Shown here piece by piece: positions 1 to 7,531 of a stretch of DNA of 32,445 nucleotides (within the stretch, counting starts at the first letter, position 1; each line of letters starts with the position of its first letter). Under the pieces are notes generated by a model. The model was given only the letters and a program-made list of their open reading frames with translations. It searched no databases and was not told the DNA's origin. The stretch spans positions 1 to 32,445 of the forward strand of contig CANSKT010000010.1 of NCBI GenBank assembly GCA_947647555.1, in the 5' to 3' direction. Made by a program: the position numbers and the translations under genes. Source of the stretch: an uncultured Peptococcaceae bacterium (GTDB taxonomy: Bacteria; Bacillota; Dehalobacteriia; UBA4068; UBA4997).

Positions 1-32
1 TGAAGTTTTTGGTCTAATGGAGGTTCGCCATT

Positions 33-332
33 CTGAAAAAAGACATTATTGAATTATGCCTGCTGAAACTTTTATCAACCGAAGATATGTATGGCTATGA
101 AATATTGCGCCGCCTGCACACCGCCTTTCCCGATACGCAGGAAAGCGCCATCTATGCGCAACTGCGCAGTCTGTGCAAACAGGCCTATACCGAAAGCTAC
201 ACCGGACAGACCTCCGAGGGGCCGGCGCGCAAATATTACCGCCTGACGCCGCAGGGACAGCTGCAACTAAACAAGCGGCTAGACGAATGGCGGCGGCTGC
301 GCCAAACCCTGACCGAAATGGGCATAGAATAA
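33..332 (+). CDS. PadR-family transcriptional regulator (small, single-domain)
   Basis: This is a DNA-binding winged-helix repressor of the PadR type, about 100 residues and without the long C-terminal dimerisation domain. The family signature is clear: a YGYEILRRL segment, an IYAQLRSL recognition-helix region, and the wing motif GPARKYYRLTPQG. The first ATG (87) falls inside the conserved MYGYEI segment and would remove helix 1. The frame stays open upstream to a TAA at 15-17, and reading through gives the typical N-terminus KKDIIELCLLKLL. A Shine-Dalgarno-like TGGAGG (18-23) precedes CTG at 33 (9-nt gap) or ATT at 30 (6-nt gap), so a non-AUG start is likely; I chose CTG. The target genes are unknown. 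PadR regulators often control a neighbouring transporter or membrane protein, which would lie left of the window. Confidence 0.85.
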   Translation: MKKDIIELCLLKLLSTEDMYGYEILRRLHTAFPDTQESAIYAQLRSLCKQAYTESYTGQTSEGPARKYYRLTPQGQLQLNKRLDEWRRLRQTLTEMGIE

Positions 333-340
333 CAACAATA

Positions 341-375
341 AAAAGCCGTCGTTTTTTATGGTAACGACGGCTTTT
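341..375. terminator. Bidirectional rho-independent terminator between padR-like gene and tyrA
   Basis: A perfect 13-bp inverted repeat (341-353 with 363-375) encloses a 9-nt loop. Its A-rich left flank and T-rich right end give a U-tract in either direction. It sits between the convergent PadR-type gene (ends 332) and tyrA (ends 381), so it can terminate both. Confidence 0.9.
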
Positions 376-380
376 AACTA

Positions 381-1244
381 TTATTTATTCGCGTCAAATT
401 GCAGACGACGTGCTGTCGATTTACGGAAAAGTTGTTGCAGACCCTCACGGTCATTTTCCTGCAAAAACTGGCGCAGGCGCTGCAATTCCGCACTAAAGCA
501 ATCAATATTATCCAGCAGAATATCCCGGTTCAGCAGAAACAATTCTGACCACATCACGTCATTAATTTTGGCAATACGTGTCAAATCGCGGAAAGAATCG
601 CCGGTAAAATCAGCCAATTCAGCATCATCATTGCAGGTCATCAGACTGACGGCAATAGCATGCGTCAGCTGAGAAAGAAAACCAATCATGTGGTCATGCG
701 CATGGATATCCAACTGTCGAATAGTTTTAAAATGCAGAATTTCCGCCAGTTGACGCACCGCGGCAATGCCCTCCGGCGTGTTGCGCTCCGTTGGCGTGAT
801 GATAAAATTAGCGTCCGCAAAAATACGGCAATCCGAATTTTGAATACCGCTACTCTCCTTGCCGGCCATTGGGTGGCTGGCGCAAAACTCCAAATCCGGC
901 CGCAGAAAATCCTGCGCTACATCAACAATATTGCTCTTAACGCCGCTCACGTCGGTTATCAGCGTGCCGGGGCGCAGGTGTTGTTGATTAGCGCGCAGCC
1001 AGTCCAGCATAACCGTTGGATAAAGCCCCATTATCACCAAATCCGCCTGCGCCAGTAATTCCGGCCGCGGCTCCGTGCTGCCCTCGGCAAAAAGACCCTG
1101 CTGCAAGCCAAATTCAATGCTCTGCGCATTGGTATCAATCGCGCAAACCCGGTATCCCTGCCGAGTCAACCCCATAGCATAGGAACCGCCAATCAGACCA
1201 ACGCCGACAATCACAATCCGCGCGTTTTTGTCATGCCAATTCAT
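381..1244 (-). CDS. tyrA: Prephenate dehydrogenase
   Basis: The enzyme oxidatively decarboxylates prephenate to 4-hydroxyphenylpyruvate, the committed step to tyrosine, in the cytoplasm. The N-terminal NAD(P)-binding Rossmann motif GVGLIGG is at residues 14-20, with an acidic residue (IDTN) ending beta-2. The substrate-site motif SHPMAGKE is near residue 120. At about 287 residues it ends after the helical dehydrogenase domain and lacks the C-terminal ACT domain seen in many Gram-positive TyrA proteins. ATG at 1244 is chosen because GGAGG lies 6 nt upstream; a TTG at 1250 is also in frame. The start overlaps the end of aroA by 14 nt, so translation is probably coupled. It is the last gene of the operon, just before the shared terminator. 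Confidence 0.96.
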   Translation of the reverse strand: MNWHDKNARIVIVGVGLIGGSYAMGLTRQGYRVCAIDTNAQSIEFGLQQGLFAEGSTEPRPELLAQADLVIMGLYPTVMLDWLRANQQHLRPGTLITDVSGVKSNIVDVAQDFLRPDLEFCASHPMAGKESSGIQNSDCRIFADANFIITPTERNTPEGIAAVRQLAEILHFKTIRQLDIHAHDHMIGFLSQLTHAIAVSLMTCNDDAELADFTGDSFRDLTRIAKINDVMWSELFLLNRDILLDNIDCFSAELQRLRQFLQENDREGLQQLFRKSTARRLQFDANK

Positions 1245-2550
1245 CAACAACCTCCGCTTTTATGCCCAAATTCTGCTGTAAATCCGCAAAAAAGTTGGGA
1301 TATGATTTATTAACCGCCTCCGCACCAACAATTTCCAGCGGCTGCCGACTGGCCGCCGCCAAAACCGCCAGCGCCATTACAATGCGGTGGTCGTTATGTG
1401 CCTGACAACAAACGCCACCCGGCAACTTTTCGCCGGCCGCCAAACCGGTGATAAACATTTCGTCTGCGGTACTGTGCATAACCACGCCGCAGCGTTTCAA
1501 CTCCGTTTCCACATCAGCAATGCGGTCGCTCTCTTTAATACGCAAACGCCCGGCATTATAAAGCCGGCTTTCGCCCTCGGCCTGCACCGCCAAAACCGCC
1601 AAAACCGGCCCCAAATCCGGACAGTCCGCCAAATCAATTTGCGTCGCCTGCAAAGTGGCAGGCCTTATCAGATAGCCGTCCGGCAATTCTTCAACATCGC
1701 CGCCCATTTCTCGAATAATCTCAATAATACACCGGTCCCCCTGCGCAGAATTGGGGTCAACCCCCATAATTTGCAGTCCCTCCGGCTGGGCGCTAATCGT
1801 AGCCAAAACCGCAAAAAAAGCCAGCTGAGAAAAATCGCCCTCAACCGCCGCCTGACAGGGCTGATAAGACTGCGCGCCGGGAATTTGCAGAGTATAATCG
1901 TCCAGCCATTCCGCATGAACGCCAAACTTGCGCAGCATAGCCAGCGTCAGCTGCACATAAGAACGCGATTCAAACGGCGGCTCAATATGCAAGCGAGAGT
2001 CGCCCTCCAGCAGGGGCAGCGCAAACAATAGACCAGAAATAAACTGCGAACTGACGTCGCCGCGCAAGTGAAAATCGCCAGCATGCAGAGGACCGCGCAC
2101 CAGCCAGCCATTTTGCGCCGGGGTTGGCATAAAACACAAATCCTGCTCGGCAAAAATCTGCTGATAAACCGTTTGCGGACGCTGCGGCAGGCGACCATGC
2201 CCTGTCAGCAGCACCGGCAAGCCCAGCAGCGATACAATCGGTATTAAAAAGCGCAGGGTGGAGCCGCTCTCGCCACAGTCAATTTCCCAAACTTCATCAC
2301 CAGACAAAGCCAGCCGACCGCCCCGAACCACCAACTCATCACCGTCAAAACGGATATCCGCCCCCAACTTCTGCATGGCGGCAATGGTAACGCGAATATC
2401 ATCAGATAAATTTTCCGCATGCAAACCCGTCAGACGGCTTTCTCCATCCGCCAGCGCCGCGCAGATTACCGCCCGATGCGCCAGACTCTTGCTGGGCGGC
2501 ACCTGCACCGTGCCTTTGGCCAGCCCCGGATAAACTTTAACCGTCCGCAT
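1231..2550 (-). CDS. aroA: 3-phosphoshikimate 1-carboxyvinyltransferase (EPSP synthase)
   Basis: The enzyme transfers enolpyruvate from PEP to shikimate-3-phosphate, step six of the shikimate pathway. The 439-residue product has the family length. Visible motifs are PPSKSLAHRA (residues 18-27, catalytic Lys21), CGESGSTLRFL, the HGRLPQRP loop, VEGDFSQ, RIKESDRIAD (337-346) and HNDHRIVMA (385-393). The PEP-site segment is GESGSTLR rather than the GNAGTAMR of glyphosate-sensitive class I enzymes. The ATG at 2550 is favoured; its A overlaps the last base of the aroF stop (TGATG), and AGGCAG lies 6 nt upstream. A GTG at 2553 is an alternative. It is tightly coupled to aroF upstream and tyrA downstream. 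Confidence 0.97.
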   Translation of the reverse strand: MRTVKVYPGLAKGTVQVPPSKSLAHRAVICAALADGESRLTGLHAENLSDDIRVTIAAMQKLGADIRFDGDELVVRGGRLALSGDEVWEIDCGESGSTLRFLIPIVSLLGLPVLLTGHGRLPQRPQTVYQQIFAEQDLCFMPTPAQNGWLVRGPLHAGDFHLRGDVSSQFISGLLFALPLLEGDSRLHIEPPFESRSYVQLTLAMLRKFGVHAEWLDDYTLQIPGAQSYQPCQAAVEGDFSQLAFFAVLATISAQPEGLQIMGVDPNSAQGDRCIIEIIREMGGDVEELPDGYLIRPATLQATQIDLADCPDLGPVLAVLAVQAEGESRLYNAGRLRIKESDRIADVETELKRCGVVMHSTADEMFITGLAAGEKLPGGVCCQAHNDHRIVMALAVLAAASRQPLEIVGAEAVNKSYPNFFADLQQNLGIKAEVVDELA

Positions 2551-3569
2551 CACATCTGCCTGCCAATCACATGGGCAATGGCCTTGCCCTTGGCGATAAT
2601 CTGTTGCAGCTGCTCCGGCGCAACCGTCTGCGCGCCGTCTGACCAGGCCGCCTCCGGGTCATGATGCGCCTCAATAATCAGCCCGTCCGCGCCGGCCGCC
2701 ACAGCCGCCAAAGACATCGCCTCCACCAGCTGACGGTGACCGGTGCCATGGCTGGGGTCAATGATAATCGGCAAATGACTATGCTCTTTAACAATCGGAA
2801 TAACGCTCAAATCCAGTGTGTTGCGCGTATACTTTTCAAAGGTGCGAATACCGCGCTCACAAAGCACCACATTTTCATTGCCCTCGCTCATGATATATTC
2901 AGCGGCCATCAACCATTCCTCGATAGTATTGCTAAGTCCTCGCTTCAGCAAGATTGGGGTCTGCGTGCGCCCAACCGCTTTCAGCAAATCAAAATTCTGC
3001 ATACTGCGCGCGCCAATCTGAATCATATCCACACCAAACTCTAAAAACTCGTCCAGCTTTTCAATGCTCATCAACTCGGTAACAATAGACATATCAAACT
3101 GCTCCCGGGCGTTGCAAAGGGTATGCAGTCCATCCGCACCGCGCCCCTGAAAAGCATAAGGAGAGGTGCGCGGTTTATAAGCGCCGCCGCGCAGCATATC
3201 CGCCCCGGCACGCTTCACCGCCGCCGCTGAAGCCAGCAGAGAGTCCTCCTCCTCCACGGAGCAGGGGCCGGCAATCACCACAATTTTTTCATGACCGCCA
3301 ATCTTCAGGCCGCCAACCTCCACCACTGTATCCTCTGGGTGAAAAATGCGGTTAGCCAGCTTATAGGGCGCGGCAATGCGCGTAACCTCCTGCACGCCGG
3401 AAAAACCGTAAATTTTCTTTTCATCTAATATCGTGGTATCGCCCACCACGCCAAAAACATTCAGGCTGGTGCCGGAAATCAAATGCATCTCCAGCCCCTG
3501 GCTCTCAATACTATTAATCAGGCGCTGCGTTTCCTCCGGCGAAGCGCCGCGCTTCATGGTAATAATCAT
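2550..3569 (-). CDS. aroF: 3-deoxy-7-phosphoheptulonate synthase (DAHP synthase, type I-beta)
   Basis: The enzyme condenses PEP and erythrose-4-phosphate to DAHP, the entry and main control step of aromatic synthesis. Residues 1-75 form the ferredoxin-like/ACT-related N-terminal domain typical of the Thermotoga/Bacillus type I-beta class, starting MIITMKRGASPEE. That domain normally carries feedback inhibition. The (beta/alpha)8 barrel follows with AGPCSVE (100-106), GAYKPRTSPY (129-138), IQIGARSMQNF, PILLKRG, CERGIRTFE, IIDPSHGTGHR and IEAHHDP, which carry the PEP and metal ligands. At 339 residues it is full length. It overlaps the aroA start. The upstream gap to aroQ is 27 nt, with a modest GCGGAA ribosome site. 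Confidence 0.96.
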   Translation of the reverse strand: MIITMKRGASPEETQRLINSIESQGLEMHLISGTSLNVFGVVGDTTILDEKKIYGFSGVQEVTRIAAPYKLANRIFHPEDTVVEVGGLKIGGHEKIVVIAGPCSVEEEDSLLASAAAVKRAGADMLRGGAYKPRTSPYAFQGRGADGLHTLCNAREQFDMSIVTELMSIEKLDEFLEFGVDMIQIGARSMQNFDLLKAVGRTQTPILLKRGLSNTIEEWLMAAEYIMSEGNENVVLCERGIRTFEKYTRNTLDLSVIPIVKEHSHLPIIIDPSHGTGHRQLVEAMSLAAVAAGADGLIIEAHHDPEAAWSDGAQTVAPEQLQQIIAKGKAIAHVIGRQM

Positions 3570-3596
3570 AATTTCCGCTCTTTTCTGTAAATAAAA

Positions 3597-4049
3597 TTAA
3601 ATAGTTGGTTTCTGTTCCCAAATATGCTGCAAAAGCACGTCAATAGCCGTGCAATAACCCTGAATACCCTCGCCTTTGATAGTCTTAAAACAATACATAC
3701 CGGGATAAGAAATGTGTCGAAAATCCTCGCGTTTGTCTACATCGCTGATATGAACCTCCACAGCCGGCAGACCAACCGCGCGCAAAGCGTCCAAAATCGC
3801 CACGCTGGTATGCGTATAGGCCGCCGGGTTGATGATAATGCCGTCGCAATAATCCGGCGCGCTCTGGATAGCGTCCACAATCGCTCCCTCATGATTGCTC
3901 TGCATTATTTTGCAATCCACCTGCATCTCCTGGCAATGTTTGCTTATCAGCTTCACCAAATCGGCATAGGTTGCGCTGCCATAAATTTCCGGCTCACGCC
4001 GCCCCAGCAAATTCAGATTTGGCCCATTAATAATCATAAATCTTAACAT
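3597..4049 (-). CDS. aroQ: 3-dehydroquinate dehydratase, type II
   Basis: This type II dehydroquinase removes water from 3-dehydroquinate to give 3-dehydroshikimate and is usually dodecameric. Its 150 residues match the family. Motifs include NGPNLNLLGRREPEIYG (residues 8-24, with the flexible-lid Arg and the catalytic Tyr23), SNHEGAIVD, INPAAYTHTSVAILDAL (catalytic His) and VEVHISDVDKREDFR. It is unrelated in fold to type I AroD. The ATG at 4049 has an excellent GGAGGAG site 7 nt upstream. The gene overlaps the end of the aroE/aroK fusion by 7 nt, so translational coupling is likely. Confidence 0.97.
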   Translation of the reverse strand: MLRFMIINGPNLNLLGRREPEIYGSATYADLVKLISKHCQEMQVDCKIMQSNHEGAIVDAIQSAPDYCDGIIINPAAYTHTSVAILDALRAVGLPAVEVHISDVDKREDFRHISYPGMYCFKTIKGEGIQGYCTAIDVLLQHIWEQKPTI

Positions 4050-5320
4050 TTTGCTTCTCCTCCGGTTTCCGCTGCAAAATATGCGGCAATTTTCTCAGCC
4101 GCAGCCGCCGCGCTCTGCTCATTAGGCAGACGCAGGTCGGCATAACGCTGATAAAGCGGCGCGCGCTGCTGATAAAGCTGTTCATTCGCCCGAGCATTAG
4201 GAGAAAGCGGCCGCGCCGCAGAAATAGCCAGTTTATCCAGCGGCCTGTCCAGCCAAATCAGCAGAGAATTTTGGCGCAGCAGCTGCATATTAACCGCCTG
4301 CGTCACCACACCGCCACCCGTGGCAATAACCTGACCGCCCTCTTTGGCAATATCCGCCAGCGTTGCCGTTTCAATCTGCCGAAAAGCGGCCTCGCCCTGA
4401 CTGCTGAAAATATCAGCAATGCTGCAACCCTGCTGCTGCACAATTTTAGCGTCACAATCCACAAACGGCCGCTGCAACAACTCCGCCAGCCGCCGCCCCA
4501 CCGTGGTTTTGCCGCTGCCCGGCATACCAATCAACGCCACATTCAGCTTCCTTTTGCGCAGTTTTTGATAAATCTCCTCAATTTTATCATCAGCAATTTT
4601 ATCGCCGATAAACAATTCGGCGGCATATTTAGCCTGCGCCACCAGCATCTCCAGCCCACCGCAGGCTTTCAGCCCCAACTCTCTGGCCTGCAAAACCAGA
4701 TTACTCTGCAAGGGGTTATAAATTACGTCGGCCACCGCTTCCAGTTTGGGAAAATCGGCCAACTTAAGCAACGGCTGTTCCTGATTGTGCGGATACATGC
4801 CGCGCGGCGTAGTGTTGATAATTACCTGTGTTGTTTTGGCAGCCGCCGCCTGATGATAATCCAGCATGGGCTGGCCGGCGCTGTCCAAACCGCCGCCACG
4901 GCTTACCAGCTGCACAGACGCTGCTCCCTGGCTCTCCGCCACCGCGCGCACCGTTTTGCTGGTGCCGCCACTGCCCAAAATCAGCACCTGCCGGCCGGCC
5001 AAATCAATCCCATGCTGCCGCAGCAGATAACAGACCCCGGCAAAATCCGTATTGTAACCCTTGAGCCGGCCGCCCTGATTTACAATCGTATTAACTGCAC
5101 CAATTTTGGCCGCCTGCGCGTCAACCTCCGCCAAATAAGGCAAAACCTGCTCCTTATAAGGAATGGTCACATTGATAGCTGCAAAATCCGCCTGCTGCAT
5201 AAAAGACGGGAACTCCGCCCGGCTCAATGGACACAGCTCATATTGATAGCCGGCCAGCTGCTCGTGTATCTCCTGCGAAAAACTATGCCCCAGCTTTTCC
5301 CCGATTAGTCCGTATTTCAT
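4043..5320 (-). CDS. Bifunctional shikimate dehydrogenase / shikimate kinase fusion
   Basis: A single 425-codon frame joins AroE and AroK, which catalyse consecutive steps (3-dehydroshikimate to shikimate, then shikimate-3-phosphate). The AroE part covers residues 1 to about 255. It has the shikimate-binding GHSFSQ (Ser13, Ser15), Lys56 in NVTIPYKEQ, the GYNTDFAG motif (Asn90, Asp92) and an NADP-binding GSGGTSKT loop. The kinase begins near residue 260 with NVALIG and has Walker A GMPGSGKTT (265-273), the DCD metal/shikimate motif (288-290), FRQIE, ATGGGVV, the lid RPL and the RAPLYQ segment. The junction (near 4543) is a short basic stretch with no stop or frameshift, so the fusion looks genuine. 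It starts 3 nt after aroC with GAGGAA upstream, and its end overlaps aroQ. Confidence 0.95.
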   Translation of the reverse strand: MKYGLIGEKLGHSFSQEIHEQLAGYQYELCPLSRAEFPSFMQQADFAAINVTIPYKEQVLPYLAEVDAQAAKIGAVNTIVNQGGRLKGYNTDFAGVCYLLRQHGIDLAGRQVLILGSGGTSKTVRAVAESQGAASVQLVSRGGGLDSAGQPMLDYHQAAAAKTTQVIINTTPRGMYPHNQEQPLLKLADFPKLEAVADVIYNPLQSNLVLQARELGLKACGGLEMLVAQAKYAAELFIGDKIADDKIEEIYQKLRKRKLNVALIGMPGSGKTTVGRRLAELLQRPFVDCDAKIVQQQGCSIADIFSSQGEAAFRQIETATLADIAKEGGQVIATGGGVVTQAVNMQLLRQNSLLIWLDRPLDKLAISAARPLSPNARANEQLYQQRAPLYQRYADLRLPNEQSAAAAAEKIAAYFAAETGGEAKC

Positions 5321-5323
5321 CTT

Positions 5324-6445
5324 CTAATATTCCTCGCCATTGCTCGTTTGCCAGTTGGTGCCATAAGCCTCACAAAACAAATCCACCAACCCGATTGCCG
5401 TCACCGAATCAATTACCACGCGCGCCCGGTGTACGATAGCCGGGTCATGCCGCCCCTGAATAGTCAACTCGGCATTCTCGCGCGCGGCAAAATCCACCGT
5501 CTGCTGCGCCTGATAAATAGAGGGAGTCGGCTTGACCGCCACCCTGAAAATAATCGGCATACCATTGCTGATACCGCCGTTAATGCCGCCGTTATTGTTG
5601 CTGGTGGTGTAAATATGGCCGTCAGCAGCTATACGTAAGGGGTCGTTGGCCTGGGAACCGCGCAGCTGGGCCAGCGCAAAACCGGCGCCAAATTCCACGC
5701 CCTTAACCGCCGGTACGCTGAACAGCAAATGCGCCAGCACACTTTCCAGCGAGTTAAAAAAAGGCTCGCCAATCCCGGCCGGCATACCACAAACAGCCGT
5801 TTCAATAATACCGCCCACGCTGTCGCCGTCAGCCCTGGCGCTCAAAATAGCCTGCTGCATCTTCTCGCCCTGCGCCGCGTCTAGCACCGCAAAATCCAAA
5901 TCATTCAAACGGCGTACGGCCGCCAGCAACTCCGCCGGGTCTTCCGGCAATGGCGCGTCAGGAATAGCGGCACATTCCGCCAAATGACTGCCAATCACAA
6001 TGCCATGGCCAGCCAAAATCTGCCGACAAATTTCCCCTGCCGCCACCAGCGGCGCCGTCAGGCGGCCGGAAAAATGACCGCCGCCCCGATAATCCTGCCA
6101 GCCCTGATACTTCATAAAAGCGGTGTAATCAGCATGCCCCGGCCGCAGCAGGTTTTTAGTTTTCTCATAATCACGGCTGCGCGTGGAGGTGTTGGCAATC
6201 AACAGGCAAAGCGGCGTGCCCGTGGTGCGCCCATTGAAAAAACCGCTGACAATCTGAATTTCATCTGGCTCCTGCCGCGCCGTGGAAATCGCGCCCACCG
6301 CCCGGCGCTGGGCCAACCGATGGCTAACACCGTCCAAATCGAGCCGCAGCCCGGCCTGCAAGCCGTCAATCACCACGCCAATCGCCGTACCATGGCTCTC
6401 GCCAAACAGTGAAACAGTCAAATTTTTGCCAAAAGTGCTTTTCAT
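5324..6445 (-). CDS. aroC: Chorismate synthase
   Basis: The enzyme eliminates phosphate from EPSP to make chorismate, the pathway end point, using reduced FMN. The 373-residue protein carries the family signatures ESHGTAIGVVIDG near the N-terminus, the RPGHAD and RGGGHFSGRLTAP region, the NNNGGINGGISNGMPI loop, and a C-terminal RHDPAIVHRA segment. Length is normal for a bacterial enzyme. The start ATG has only a weak purine-rich site (GAGAAAGAAG) 21 nt after aroB. It ends 3 nt before the aroE/aroK start, so ribosomes probably re-initiate directly. Confidence 0.97.
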   Translation of the reverse strand: MKSTFGKNLTVSLFGESHGTAIGVVIDGLQAGLRLDLDGVSHRLAQRRAVGAISTARQEPDEIQIVSGFFNGRTTGTPLCLLIANTSTRSRDYEKTKNLLRPGHADYTAFMKYQGWQDYRGGGHFSGRLTAPLVAAGEICRQILAGHGIVIGSHLAECAAIPDAPLPEDPAELLAAVRRLNDLDFAVLDAAQGEKMQQAILSARADGDSVGGIIETAVCGMPAGIGEPFFNSLESVLAHLLFSVPAVKGVEFGAGFALAQLRGSQANDPLRIAADGHIYTTSNNNGGINGGISNGMPIIFRVAVKPTPSIYQAQQTVDFAARENAELTIQGRHDPAIVHRARVVIDSVTAIGLVDLFCEAYGTNWQTSNGEEY

Positions 6446-6466
6446 ATTGCTACTTCTTTCTCAATA

Positions 6467-7498
6467 TTAAAGGTATTTTTTAACGGCGTCCAGCGGCATT
6501 TTTACAATTTCCGCCTTACCCGGCGTTTTCACCAAAATCAGGTTGATTTTATTACCACTCTGCTTTTTATCATGACTGATAATTTCCATAAGCTGCTCCG
6601 CCGGATATTCATGGCTGGTGGGCAGGTTCAATTTGCGTAAAACCGCCGCCAAACGCTCATGCAGCGCTGCGTCCTCCGTCACCTGCAACATGCCGATGCC
6701 GATTGCCTCGCCATGCAGCATACCAGCCAACTCGCCAGCGCTTTCAATAGCATGACCGATAGTGTGGCCGAAATTCAAAATCTGGCGCAGACCGTTTTCT
6801 TTCTCGTCCTGCTCCACCACGCTCTTTTTCACCGCCAGCGCCTTAACAATAATCTGCTCAATATATTCCTGCTGAATTTGTTCGCGCTCGGCCGGCAGCT
6901 GTTCAAACAACTCAAACAGCTCCGCATCGCCAATCAAACCGGCCTTAACCGCCTCGGCCAGACCATTATAGAAATTGCGGTCGTCCAGCGTTTGCAGCAA
7001 ATCCATATCAATGAAAACTGCGCGCGGCTGATGAAAGGCACCGACAATATTCTTCACATCGCCCAGATTTATAGCGCCCTTGCCGCCGATACTGCTGTCA
7101 ATCTGCGCCAGTGTGGAAGTGGGAATGTTGATATAGTCCACTCCGCGCATATAAGTGGCCGCCGCAAAGCTGGTGAGGTCGCCCACCACACCGCCGCCCA
7201 GGCCAATCAGCAAATCCTTGCGGCCAAAGCCGTTATCCAGCAACGCATTCCAGATAAATTGCAGGTAAATAAAACATTTAGAAGCCTCGCCAGCATGCAC
7301 CGTCGCCAGATAACATTCCGGACATTGCTGCTGCAAAGCGCTCACATACTCCTCCGGAATTTCATCGTCCGTAACAATCAAAACCTTGCGCTCCAAGTCC
7401 ACATATTTATGCACATCGGCCAAAACGCCCTTTTTGATGTGAATATTATATTTATGCCCCGGAATTTCCACCGTCATTTTTTCGTTTACTTTTTTCAT
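6467..7498 (-). CDS. aroB: 3-dehydroquinate synthase
   Basis: This NAD- and divalent-metal-dependent enzyme cyclises DAHP to 3-dehydroquinate, step two of the pathway. The 343-residue product shows the nucleotide-binding GGGVVGDL (101-108), the conserved YINIPTSTLAQIDSSIGGK and INLGDVKNIVGAFHQP stretches, and probable metal ligands in GLAEAVK (Glu182), NFGHTIGHAIE and LHGEAIGIGM. Start ATG 7498 is preceded by GGAGAGGG. It lies 33 nt after pheA. Confidence 0.97.
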   Translation of the reverse strand: MKKVNEKMTVEIPGHKYNIHIKKGVLADVHKYVDLERKVLIVTDDEIPEEYVSALQQQCPECYLATVHAGEASKCFIYLQFIWNALLDNGFGRKDLLIGLGGGVVGDLTSFAAATYMRGVDYINIPTSTLAQIDSSIGGKGAINLGDVKNIVGAFHQPRAVFIDMDLLQTLDDRNFYNGLAEAVKAGLIGDAELFELFEQLPAEREQIQQEYIEQIIVKALAVKKSVVEQDEKENGLRQILNFGHTIGHAIESAGELAGMLHGEAIGIGMLQVTEDAALHERLAAVLRKLNLPTSHEYPAEQLMEIISHDKKQSGNKINLILVKTPGKAEIVKMPLDAVKKYL

Positions 7499-7531
7499 AA
7501 TAAATTACCCTCTCCTGATATATCAAAATTT

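Noticed and set aside
4271-5308. 345-codon open frame on the plus strand
   Set aside because: It lies antisense to the aroE/aroK fusion, has no recognisable domain and no ribosome site, and its composition mirrors the codon bias of the real gene.
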